From assembly GCF_017052585.1 (NCBI RefSeq), contig NZ_JAFFHZ010000001.1, forward strand, positions 1,732,501 to 1,796,500: a stretch of 64,000 nucleotides of DNA, given 5' to 3'. The notes under the pieces are model-generated. The model worked only from the letters and a program-made list of their open reading frames with translations. It was not told the origin of the DNA and made no database searches. Shown piece after piece: positions 19,038-26,513 of this stretch. A program made the position numbers and the translations under genes. Each line of letters begins with the position of its first letter. Positions within the stretch are counted from its first letter, which is position 1. Source of the DNA: Paenibacillus apiarius (GTDB lineage: Bacteria > Bacillota > Bacilli > Paenibacillales > Paenibacillaceae).

Positions 19038-20441
19038 TTAGTAAGCATTTTTATTGATGAATCCGTTGATTACCGTTTTCCAAATAATTTTAATGTCAAA
19101 TAATAAAGACCAGTTCTCAATATAGAAAATATCGTAACGAATGCGCTCCTCAATAGAAGTGTCTCCACGCAAGCCGTTGCTCTGAGCCCAACCGGTAATA
19201 CCAGGGCGGACATGGTGCTTCACCATGTATTTAGGTATCTCCTCTTTGAATTGTTCCACAAAATACGGACGCTCCGGTCTCGGACCAACCACGCTCATAT
19301 GCCCAAACAGTACATTGAAGAACTGAGGCAGCTCATCCAAGCTTGTCTTGCGCAAGAAAGAACCAAACTTCGTCCGCCGCGGGTCATTTTCCGTTGTCCA
19401 CACCGTATCTGAAGTCTTCTCTGAGCTTATTTTCATGGAACGGAACTTGTACATCATGAAATGCCGCCGGTTCAATCCAACCCGCTCCTGCTTAAAAATA
19501 ATTGGACCCGGGGAGGTTAGCTTAATTCCTATCGTAATGACAAGCATGACTGGCAGCGTTATGATGATGGCGACTAATGAGAAGGCGATATCAAAGGCAC
19601 GCTTAAATACTCTATTTCGCAATACGTCGAGCGGAATGTCCCGCACGTTAATCATGGGCATGCCCGCAAAGTTATCAAAGTACGGCCGTGAAGGCAGATA
19701 ATCGAAGAAGTCCGGAATGATGAGCGTCCTTACTCCTGCTTTTTCACAGACCTCAATGATGTCCGGGAACTTATGATGTGCGTCCAACGGAAGAGCGATG
19801 ATTACTTCGTCGATTAATTTGTCATTCAGCACTTGCTCTAATTCATTCAGAGTTCCTAGAATGGGTTCATACCGTTTCTCTTCAATGGAATCCCACTGTG
19901 CCCGATCATCTAAAAATCCGATAACCTCGTAACCCATTTCCGGGTAATTGCGCAAATTCTCATAAAAGCGTTTCCCCAGAGTCCCTGCCCCCAGGATAAT
20001 AATAAATTGCTTGTTATACCCTTTGTGGCGCAAGGAGCGCAGCATAACCTTAACCGTGTATCTATAGACGATAGTTCCCATTGTGGCAGTCCCTACGAAG
20101 ACCGCCAGGAATTCACGGGAGATATGGACTTGTTTGAAGAAGAACAACAAACTAAGCAACACGAACAAGCTAATCGCATGCGTTTGAATGATGCGGACAA
20201 GCTGATCCGAGAACCGCTTTTTCCGATGGAAATGATATAGCGAAGACATGGTGCCAACAACAATAACGGTTGCCGCGTATACCACTCCCCACCCCATATA
20301 AGTCCTGTAAGACAATGAGCCATCGTTATCCAACCAGCCGCTATCGAATTTTACCCACCAAGCCAATCCGAATGCGATTGCGATGACGAGAATATCGAAA
20401 ATCATATATATTTTCGACAAAAACTTCTGATTTTTGCGAAT
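19038..20441 (-). CDS. Polyprenyl-phosphate sugar phosphotransferase (WcaJ/WbaP type)
   Basis: A 467-residue initiating enzyme of surface polysaccharide synthesis: it moves a sugar-1-phosphate from a nucleotide sugar onto undecaprenyl phosphate. The N-terminal half has four membrane segments. Then comes a Rossmann-like region (IILGAGTLGKRFYENL, about residues 145-260) and the C-terminal catalytic bacterial-transferase domain (FKRAFDIAFS, FKQERVG, MYKFRSM, TSLDELPQFFNVLFG, VGPRPE). The ATG at 20441 has GAGG upstream; a longer in-frame start would overlap the TATAAT at 20482-20487 and is rejected. That -10 suggests the gene also has its own promoter. Confidence 0.92.
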   Translation of the reverse strand: MRKNQKFLSKIYMIFDILVIAIAFGLAWWVKFDSGWLDNDGSLSYRTYMGWGVVYAATVIVVGTMSSLYHFHRKKRFSDQLVRIIQTHAISLFVLLSLLFFFKQVHISREFLAVFVGTATMGTIVYRYTVKVMLRSLRHKGYNKQFIIILGAGTLGKRFYENLRNYPEMGYEVIGFLDDRAQWDSIEEKRYEPILGTLNELEQVLNDKLIDEVIIALPLDAHHKFPDIIEVCEKAGVRTLIIPDFFDYLPSRPYFDNFAGMPMINVRDIPLDVLRNRVFKRAFDIAFSLVAIIITLPVMLVITIGIKLTSPGPIIFKQERVGLNRRHFMMYKFRSMKISSEKTSDTVWTTENDPRRTKFGSFLRKTSLDELPQFFNVLFGHMSVVGPRPERPYFVEQFKEEIPKYMVKHHVRPGITGWAQSNGLRGDTSIEERIRYDIFYIENWSLLFDIKIIWKTVINGFINKNAY

Positions 20442-20517
20442 CATGTATAAGAACCTCATTTTACCGTATTTGATTAAGACCATTATACTAGAGATTCATA
20501 CTGTAAGGGAATGGTTG

Positions 20518-21417
20518 TTATTTATTTGTTTGCGGTCTCCGAAAAATGGCCAAGCCTTTCGCTAGCGCGTTCAATGTCAAAGCTGCAGCCAACTTTGCGC
20601 CCATACCGGCATACATCAGCGCATTCACCCAAAACGGATATTGCTGTTTGAAATGTTTATTGTAGAGGACATATATCGCTCTATGAAATTCATACGTGAT
20701 TTTAAAAGGTTTATTCCGGCTGCTTGCCCGCTTATAGTGAACAATTTTCGTCTTTGGATAGTAATAGTTGACCCAGCCCGCCTGCTTTATGCGGTAACAC
20801 CAGTCAACATCTTCCCCATACATAAAAAAGTCTTCATCCAGCATCCCGACCTGCTCGATAGCCTCACGTCTCACCATCATGAATGCTCCAATGAGACAAT
20901 CAATCGGATAAGCCTGATCAGGGTCTAAATCTTCACGGTGGTACGCGTTGATTCGCGGATTTTTGGGGAACAGCTTCGATAAGCGAGACACGTAGAAGAA
21001 GGTTGCAGCTGGCGTCGGGAATCCCCGTCGACATGCTTTGTCCAGAGAGCCGTCAGGAAGAACGACCTTACACCCTGATGCGCCCACTTCAGGATGCTCA
21101 TCCATAAAGCGTATCATGATGTCGAGCGTATCCGGTTGAATAACCGTATCGGAGTTAAGAAGGAGAACATAACGCCCCTCCGCAACACGCATCCCTTGGT
21201 TGTTGGCTTTGGAAAAGCCCAGGTTGTGTTCATTGGCGATAAGCTTTACTTGAGGGTATTGCTCTCCAATGACTTGTACTGAATCGTCGCGTGAGGCATT
21301 GTCGATTAAAATGACTTCAAATTGGCAGTCCGTTACCGATCGATAAACGGACTCCAGACAGTTCAAGGTTAACTGCTTCGTATTATAATTAACGATGATA
21401 ATGGATAGGTCTATCAT
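20518..21417 (-). CDS. Family 2 glycosyltransferase (rhamnosyltransferase-like)
   Basis: A 299-residue GT-A-fold glycosyltransferase. Motifs: IIIVNYNTK at the N-terminus, IDNASRDDS, LLNSDTV (the DxD-like metal site) and DEDFFMYGEDVDWCYR, typical of WbbL-like rhamnosyltransferases. A hydrophobic C-terminal region may hold it at the membrane. It overlaps the preceding GT gene by four bases (ATGA) and lies downstream of the dTDP-rhamnose genes, so rhamnose transfer to a lipid-linked glycan is likely, though donor and linkage are inferred. Confidence 0.88.
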   Translation of the reverse strand: MIDLSIIIVNYNTKQLTLNCLESVYRSVTDCQFEVILIDNASRDDSVQVIGEQYPQVKLIANEHNLGFSKANNQGMRVAEGRYVLLLNSDTVIQPDTLDIMIRFMDEHPEVGASGCKVVLPDGSLDKACRRGFPTPAATFFYVSRLSKLFPKNPRINAYHREDLDPDQAYPIDCLIGAFMMVRREAIEQVGMLDEDFFMYGEDVDWCYRIKQAGWVNYYYPKTKIVHYKRASSRNKPFKITYEFHRAIYVLYNKHFKQQYPFWVNALMYAGMGAKLAAALTLNALAKGLAIFRRPQTNK

Positions 21418-22364
21418 TTGATTATGTCTCCTCGAATCATCATAAGACGGAGTACGAGATTGTCCAACGTAGACTGGCGGTATAGAGATGTTGATAGAGC
21501 ATATTTCGTTCGTTTCAAAAATCCTCTATCAGGAAGCAGAAACTCGTGCAGTTCTGCTCTTAACTTTGCAGGGAGATGCTCTCCCCAGCATCGTTCGAAT
21601 TCCTTAGCTTGATTCCAGTAGATTTTACTTTCACAATGCTTTTGATAATTTCTCCATTTTTGTACCCACATATCAACGATCCCGCTTTGCCCGCCAACGA
21701 CATTATTTTGATGTTGTCGGTAATAAATGCTCTCTTCCTTATCGTATACCACTTTACCAAATGCAGAGACTACCAAATACACCCACCAATCATGCATGAC
21801 AATATTCTTAGGATGAGGGGGCTTAACCTTTATCAGGTCAATAGCTGGACGATTAATCATAATCGTAGCTCCAACTGCCACATTTTCGACAAGCGCATTA
21901 AAGAAAGATGTCCGCCGATGCGGTGAAGGGGGCCAAGAGTTAATTGGCTGCAACGTTTCATTCACCATTAGTGTAGGAGTAAAATACATTACAGGCTCAT
22001 CCCCTGAAAACTGATTTAAGTAACGTATTCCTCTCTCTAACTTATGTGGCTTCCACACATCATCCTGATCACAGAAACATACATAATCCGTATCATCATG
22101 AACATAGTTCGTCAAAAGCTCAAAAAAACTCGCAATGACACCAATATTCTTTTTATAAAAGACTTCAAATTCACTTGGATATTTAAATACATATTCATTA
22201 ATAATTGTCGATGTACTGTCTGAGGAACCGTCATCTCGAATCGTAATGCAGCGATGAGAATGGGTTTGCTCCATCAGACTATTAAGCTGTTCGGCCAAAT
22301 ATTTTTCCCCGTTAAAGGTCGACATAACAATTTGGACTTTATCCCGACGAGCTCCCACTCTCAT
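21414..22364 (-). CDS. Family 2 glycosyltransferase
   Basis: A 316-residue GT2 enzyme of the RgpB/alpha-L-Rha type. Motifs: VQIVMSTFNGEKYLAEQLNSL, IRDDGSSDST, FCDQDDVWKP and HDWWVYLVVSAFG. It lies directly after rfbD and overlaps the next GT gene, so dTDP-rhamnose is the probable donor. The ribosome site is weak and the start could instead be the GTG two codons later. Base composition is a little AT-richer than the housekeeping genes. Confidence 0.85.
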   Translation of the reverse strand: MRVGARRDKVQIVMSTFNGEKYLAEQLNSLMEQTHSHRCITIRDDGSSDSTSTIINEYVFKYPSEFEVFYKKNIGVIASFFELLTNYVHDDTDYVCFCDQDDVWKPHKLERGIRYLNQFSGDEPVMYFTPTLMVNETLQPINSWPPSPHRRTSFFNALVENVAVGATIMINRPAIDLIKVKPPHPKNIVMHDWWVYLVVSAFGKVVYDKEESIYYRQHQNNVVGGQSGIVDMWVQKWRNYQKHCESKIYWNQAKEFERCWGEHLPAKLRAELHEFLLPDRGFLKRTKYALSTSLYRQSTLDNLVLRLMMIRGDIIK

Positions 22365-22376
22365 TCACATCCAGTT

Positions 22377-23216
22377 CTATCGATGATTGATATAATCTTG
22401 CAACGCCTCTCGCCAATGTCGAATTGGTGTTAAACCATTTGTTCGAATAGCCATTGGCTCCATAACCGAATACCGGGGACGCGGCGCTGGACGCGGAAAT
22501 TGTTCTGTCGTGCAAGGTTCAACCTTGACAGGCATTTTTGCCTCTTCAAAAATGGCTTGGGCAAATTCATACCACGAGCATATTCCGGTATTAGAGGCGT
22601 GATAAATACCATACTTTTCAGTCGCTACAAGCTCCTCTAAAAATAATGACAAATCACAGGTGTAAGTTGGCGATCCCCATTGATCATTTACCACCTGCAA
22701 TGATTCTCGTTCTCTGCCTAATTTCAACATCGTCTTCACGAAGTTGTTACCTGAAACTCCGTACACCCAGGACGTTCTTACAATAAACCAACGAGAACAT
22801 AAGGATTGTACCAATTGTTCTCCTGCCCGCTTCGATTTCCCGTACACGGTCAATGGATTCGTATTGTCATACTCATAATAGGGACTAGAGGACGTGCCGT
22901 CAAACACATAGTCCGTACTAATGTAGCATATTTTGGCCTTTACACGTTCTGCGGCAACGGCGATGTTTCTTGTTCCAATGGCATTAACTAAATAGGCATT
23001 ATCTTGATCCGCTTCTGCATTGTCCACCGCTGTATAGGCTGCACAGTGGATAACTGCATCGGGTTGTATTTCACCAATTACATTGTTGCACATGATCTCG
23101 TCCGTAATGTCTAATTGTGCTCTACCCAGTCCAACTACATGATGTCCTTTTTCAGAAAAGAGGCGGACTACGTCCGCCCCTAATTGCCCATTAGCGCCTG
23201 TTACGAGTATGTTCAT
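22377..23216 (-). CDS. rfbD: dTDP-4-dehydrorhamnose reductase RfbD
   Basis: A 279-residue NAD(P)H-dependent reductase, the last step to dTDP-L-rhamnose. The N-terminal Rossmann motif is VTGANGQLGAD; YISTDYVFDG and YGKSKRAGE hold the Tyr and Lys of the short-chain dehydrogenase active site. It follows rfbB after two bases. Confidence 0.94.
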   Translation of the reverse strand: MNILVTGANGQLGADVVRLFSEKGHHVVGLGRAQLDITDEIMCNNVIGEIQPDAVIHCAAYTAVDNAEADQDNAYLVNAIGTRNIAVAAERVKAKICYISTDYVFDGTSSSPYYEYDNTNPLTVYGKSKRAGEQLVQSLCSRWFIVRTSWVYGVSGNNFVKTMLKLGRERESLQVVNDQWGSPTYTCDLSLFLEELVATEKYGIYHASNTGICSWYEFAQAIFEEAKMPVKVEPCTTEQFPRPAPRPRYSVMEPMAIRTNGLTPIRHWREALQDYINHR

Positions 23217-23218
23217 TC

Positions 23219-24235
23219 TTACTCCCCCAGCCGTTTCCCATATTGTTGTTCATAATAAGCTTGGTACGCTCCAGACTGAATTCTCTCCCACCATGTCCGG
23301 TTATTCAAGTACCAGCTAATTGTTTCTTCAATCCCCGTTTCAAAAGTATGCTTAGGCTTCCAGCCGAGTTCGGCCGTTATCTTAGTCGCGTCGATTCCAT
23401 AGCGACGATCATGTCCAAGTCGGTCTTCAACATATTTGATTAATGATTCTGGCTTGCCAAGCTGCTCTAGAATCGTTCTAACAATGTGGATGTTCGTCCG
23501 CTCATTATTACCGCCTACATTATAAATTTCACCATTGCTGCCTTTATGAATAACCAAATCGATTGCACTGCAATGATCCTCAACGTACAACCAGTCACGA
23601 ATGTTAAGTCCATCCCCATAAATCGGAAGCTGCTTGTCGTTCAAAGCATTGGCAATCATTAATGGGATGAGCTTCTCAGGAAACTGATAAGGTCCATAGT
23701 TATTAGAACAACGCGTTATATTTACTGGCAGCCCAAACGTCTCATGATACGCCCGTACCAGCAAATCTCCCCCTGCCTTACTAGCCGAATACGGGCTATT
23801 AGGCGTTAGCGGAGTCGTTTCAGAGAATAAACCCGTTTCTCCTAGAGTGCCGTAAACCTCGTCTGTAGATACCTGGACGAACTTCGTCACTCCGTGTTTT
23901 TTAGCTGCATCAAGGAGCACTTGAGTTCCCAATACGTTGGTTTTCACGAAAATCTCAGGTTCTAGAATGCTTCGATCCACATGAGATTCTGCTGCAAAGT
24001 TAACAACTACGTCGACACCTTCGCTAAACAGTTGCTCCATCGCTTGAACGTCTGCAATATCCGCTCTAACAAAACGATAGTTTGGGTTGTCTTGAATATC
24101 AGTCAAGTTTTCAAGATTACCAGCGTAAGTTAATGCGTCTACGTTTACAATTTTATAATCAGGATATCTGTTAAGCATGTAAATGACAAAATTGCTTCCG
24201 ATGAATCCAGCTCCACCAGTTACGAGTAATTTCAC
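23219..24235 (-). CDS. rfbB: dTDP-glucose 4,6-dehydratase RfbB
   Basis: A 338-residue NAD+-dependent dehydratase, the second step of dTDP-rhamnose synthesis. The N-terminal motif is VTGGAGFIGSNF. VSTDEVYG and YSASKAGGD carry the catalytic Thr/Asp/Glu and Tyr-x3-Lys residues; NITRCSNNYGPYQFPEKLIP is typical of the family. It sits between rfbC and rfbD in a tight operon. Confidence 0.95.
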   Translation of the reverse strand: MKLLVTGGAGFIGSNFVIYMLNRYPDYKIVNVDALTYAGNLENLTDIQDNPNYRFVRADIADVQAMEQLFSEGVDVVVNFAAESHVDRSILEPEIFVKTNVLGTQVLLDAAKKHGVTKFVQVSTDEVYGTLGETGLFSETTPLTPNSPYSASKAGGDLLVRAYHETFGLPVNITRCSNNYGPYQFPEKLIPLMIANALNDKQLPIYGDGLNIRDWLYVEDHCSAIDLVIHKGSNGEIYNVGGNNERTNIHIVRTILEQLGKPESLIKYVEDRLGHDRRYGIDATKITAELGWKPKHTFETGIEETISWYLNNRTWWERIQSGAYQAYYEQQYGKRLGE

Positions 24236-24246
24236 TAGACTATCTC

Positions 24247-24795
24247 CTATTCAAAATTTATTTCTGCTTCTTTGAGGACAGGATGTGCCTTGTCCTTATC
24301 AGACAATATTGGCTTTGATGTCGGCCAGTCAATACCCAAGGCTGGATCATTCCACAAAATCCCGCGATCATGCTCAGGTGAATAATATTCATCAACTTTA
24401 TATAAGACTTGTGTATTGGGGACTAGCGTGCAGAACCCATGCGCAAACCCCTTAGGCACCAAAAGCTGACGGTGGTTATGCTCACTCAGGGTAACTCCGA
24501 CCCATTGACCAAAAGTTGGTGAGTTCTTGCGAATATCAACTATCACATCATATATCGCCCCAGAAATGACTCTGATTAACTTAGTCTGCGCCTTAGGATT
24601 AAGCTGATAATGCAATCCTCTTACCACGCCTGCTTCAGCAGACAGAGATTGATTGTCTTGAATGAAATTGAATAAAATCCCTTGTTCCTTCAACTTCTGT
24701 TCATTATAGCTTTCCATAAAAAAGCCCCGATGATCCCCATGGATTACCGGTTCAATAATATGTGCACCTGATAGAGATAAAGGTTCAGCCTTCAT
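24247..24795 (-). CDS. rfbC: dTDP-4-dehydrorhamnose 3,5-epimerase RfbC
   Basis: A 182-residue cupin-fold epimerase. Motifs: DHRGFFMESYNEQ, VVRGLHYQL (the catalytic His), DIRKNSPTFGQWVG and VPKGFAHGFCTL. It inverts C3 and C5 of the 4-keto sugar before RfbD. It lies 12 bases after rfbA. Confidence 0.95.
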   Translation of the reverse strand: MKAEPLSLSGAHIIEPVIHGDHRGFFMESYNEQKLKEQGILFNFIQDNQSLSAEAGVVRGLHYQLNPKAQTKLIRVISGAIYDVIVDIRKNSPTFGQWVGVTLSEHNHRQLLVPKGFAHGFCTLVPNTQVLYKVDEYYSPEHDRGILWNDPALGIDWPTSKPILSDKDKAHPVLKEAEINFE

Positions 24796-24807
24796 GAATA
24801 ACTCTCC

Positions 24808-25551
24808 TTACAACTTCAGTTTACCAAACTCTTCACCAAACGTAATACTTTTGGCGAGTTCGTTCGCTCGTGCAAGTGATGCATGAGTACCGGCATCTGT
24901 CCACCAACCTTGAAGAACATCAAATGTAAGTTCATTTCGCTTTATGTAAGCATTATTAACATCTGTGATTTCAAGTTCACCACGTCCTGACGGCTTAAGT
25001 GTTTTTATAATTTCAAACACATTGCTGTCAAACATGTATATTCCCGTTACAGCGTAGTTACTTTTTGGTTCTTGTGGCTTTTCCTCAATAGAAACAATGT
25101 GATCGCCCTGTAACTCTGCAACACCATATCGTTTTGGATCATGGACTTGTTGAAGGAGTATCTTAGCCCCTTGATTTTGTTGGCGGAAATTGTCTACATA
25201 TTGGACGATATCATCTTCAAATACATTATCACCTAAGATTACGACCATTTGATCGTTTCCTACGAATTGTTCTGCTAAATCGAGCGCTTGAGCAATACCG
25301 CCTGCTTCATCTTGAACCTTATAGGTAAAGCAAACTCCCATATCACGGCCACTGCCAAGGAGATTAACGACCTCACCCATATGTTCTTTACCCGTAACAA
25401 CTAAGACGTCATGGATACTAGCTTGTTTTAATTTATTTACCGCATGAAAAATCATAGGATATTTGCCTACTGGAAGTAAATGTTTATTAGTTACTTTAGT
25501 TAAAGGAAAAAGACGTGATCCTGTACCACCTGCAAGAATTATCCCTTTCAT
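24808..25551 (-). CDS. rfbA: Glucose-1-phosphate thymidylyltransferase RfbA
   Basis: A 247-residue nucleotidyltransferase that makes dTDP-glucose. The pyrophosphorylase signature is GIILAGGTGSRLFPLTKVTN; also VILGDNVFEDD and EEKPQEPKSNYAVTGIYMFD. It is the short form of the family, about 45 residues shorter than the enterobacterial RmlA and lacking its C-terminal allosteric helices, as common in Firmicutes. It is first of the rfbACBD group; about 108 AT-rich bases separate it from the lipid kinase gene. Confidence 0.93.
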   Translation of the reverse strand: MKGIILAGGTGSRLFPLTKVTNKHLLPVGKYPMIFHAVNKLKQASIHDVLVVTGKEHMGEVVNLLGSGRDMGVCFTYKVQDEAGGIAQALDLAEQFVGNDQMVVILGDNVFEDDIVQYVDNFRQQNQGAKILLQQVHDPKRYGVAELQGDHIVSIEEKPQEPKSNYAVTGIYMFDSNVFEIIKTLKPSGRGELEITDVNNAYIKRNELTFDVLQGWWTDAGTHASLARANELAKSITFGEEFGKLKL

Positions 25552-25659
25552 TCATTTTATCTCCTTTTTTATAGTAATTGTATCACCTATTACAAAAGAC
25601 ATATTTCATCTATATTGTTTAAAAAGCCATTATTCATTATTGAAAATCACAAGAAAATT

Positions 25660-26496
25660 TCAACATAAAAACTCTAAATGAGACTGCAGAACATTTATCT
25701 CCTTTGAAATAAATGTTCCTCTTTTACCATCTATAAAGTAGTCCATAGTTTCATCACTAATTATATTTAATTTATGTGCTCTCCTATATATGACATTTGA
25801 ATCATATGACACCTCCCCTCTATGTAGATTATATAAACTCTTAAAATAATCTTTAGTACACGATTTTTTAAAAAAAATCATATCTAGTAAGCCATCATTT
25901 AAAGTGGGATGCTGCTCTAAATTCCTTATAAAAAAGTTCCTGTTCAGAACAAGGATAGCTGCAAGTTCTTCTTCTATGAGGATATCATCATCAATAATAA
26001 TTTTCATGTTGCTTGATATTGGGTTTAATAAGTTAGCAGCAACATCAAACAACATTTTTTTGTAATTGCTTGATGTAATGAAACCAACACCACAATAATT
26101 AATAAAATACTCCTCTTCCAACTTTCCAACATCAATAATCTTAGATTTTTGTAAAAGAATGTTTTGAAATGCGTCCTTAATATTACTAGGAATCCCTAAT
26201 GCATTAGCAAAATCATTTCTTTCTCCAATGGGTAAAATTGCAATTTTCGGTCTTTTCTCTTTTTTCGAAACAATATTCACTATTTGATGCAGAATGTCAT
26301 CTCCACCAGCTACAATTAATAATTCAGATCGACTATTTTCAATCTCACAGGAAAATGCTTCAATATTTTTATTGCCCGGAAACGTTATTGAAGTCTCAAT
26401 ATTGTTACTATCTAATAAATTTAGAATATTAGGAATTATATTTTTCATTCTCTTATATCTAGAATTTGGACAAAAAATCAATTTAGCACTTTTCAT
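25660..26496 (-). CDS. Diacylglycerol/sphingosine-kinase-like lipid kinase
   Basis: A 278-residue protein of the DgkB/YegS lipid kinase family, strongly AT-rich. Family members phosphorylate diacylglycerol in the cytoplasm. The core motifs are present but changed: LLIVAGGDDILHQIVN where the family has GGDGT, and LPIGERNDFANALG where the family has PxGTxNDFA. It lies 17 bases after the LtaS-like gene. Because LtaS-type enzymes release diacylglycerol from phosphatidylglycerol, a DgkB-like recycling role fits well. The altered nucleotide-binding Gly and Thr leave activity in doubt. Confidence 0.75.
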   Translation of the reverse strand: MKSAKLIFCPNSRYKRMKNIIPNILNLLDSNNIETSITFPGNKNIEAFSCEIENSRSELLIVAGGDDILHQIVNIVSKKEKRPKIAILPIGERNDFANALGIPSNIKDAFQNILLQKSKIIDVGKLEEEYFINYCGVGFITSSNYKKMLFDVAANLLNPISSNMKIIIDDDILIEEELAAILVLNRNFFIRNLEQHPTLNDGLLDMIFFKKSCTKDYFKSLYNLHRGEVSYDSNVIYRRAHKLNIISDETMDYFIDGKRGTFISKEINVLQSHLEFLC

Positions 26497-26513
26497 TTGA
26501 TGGAATGTTCCCT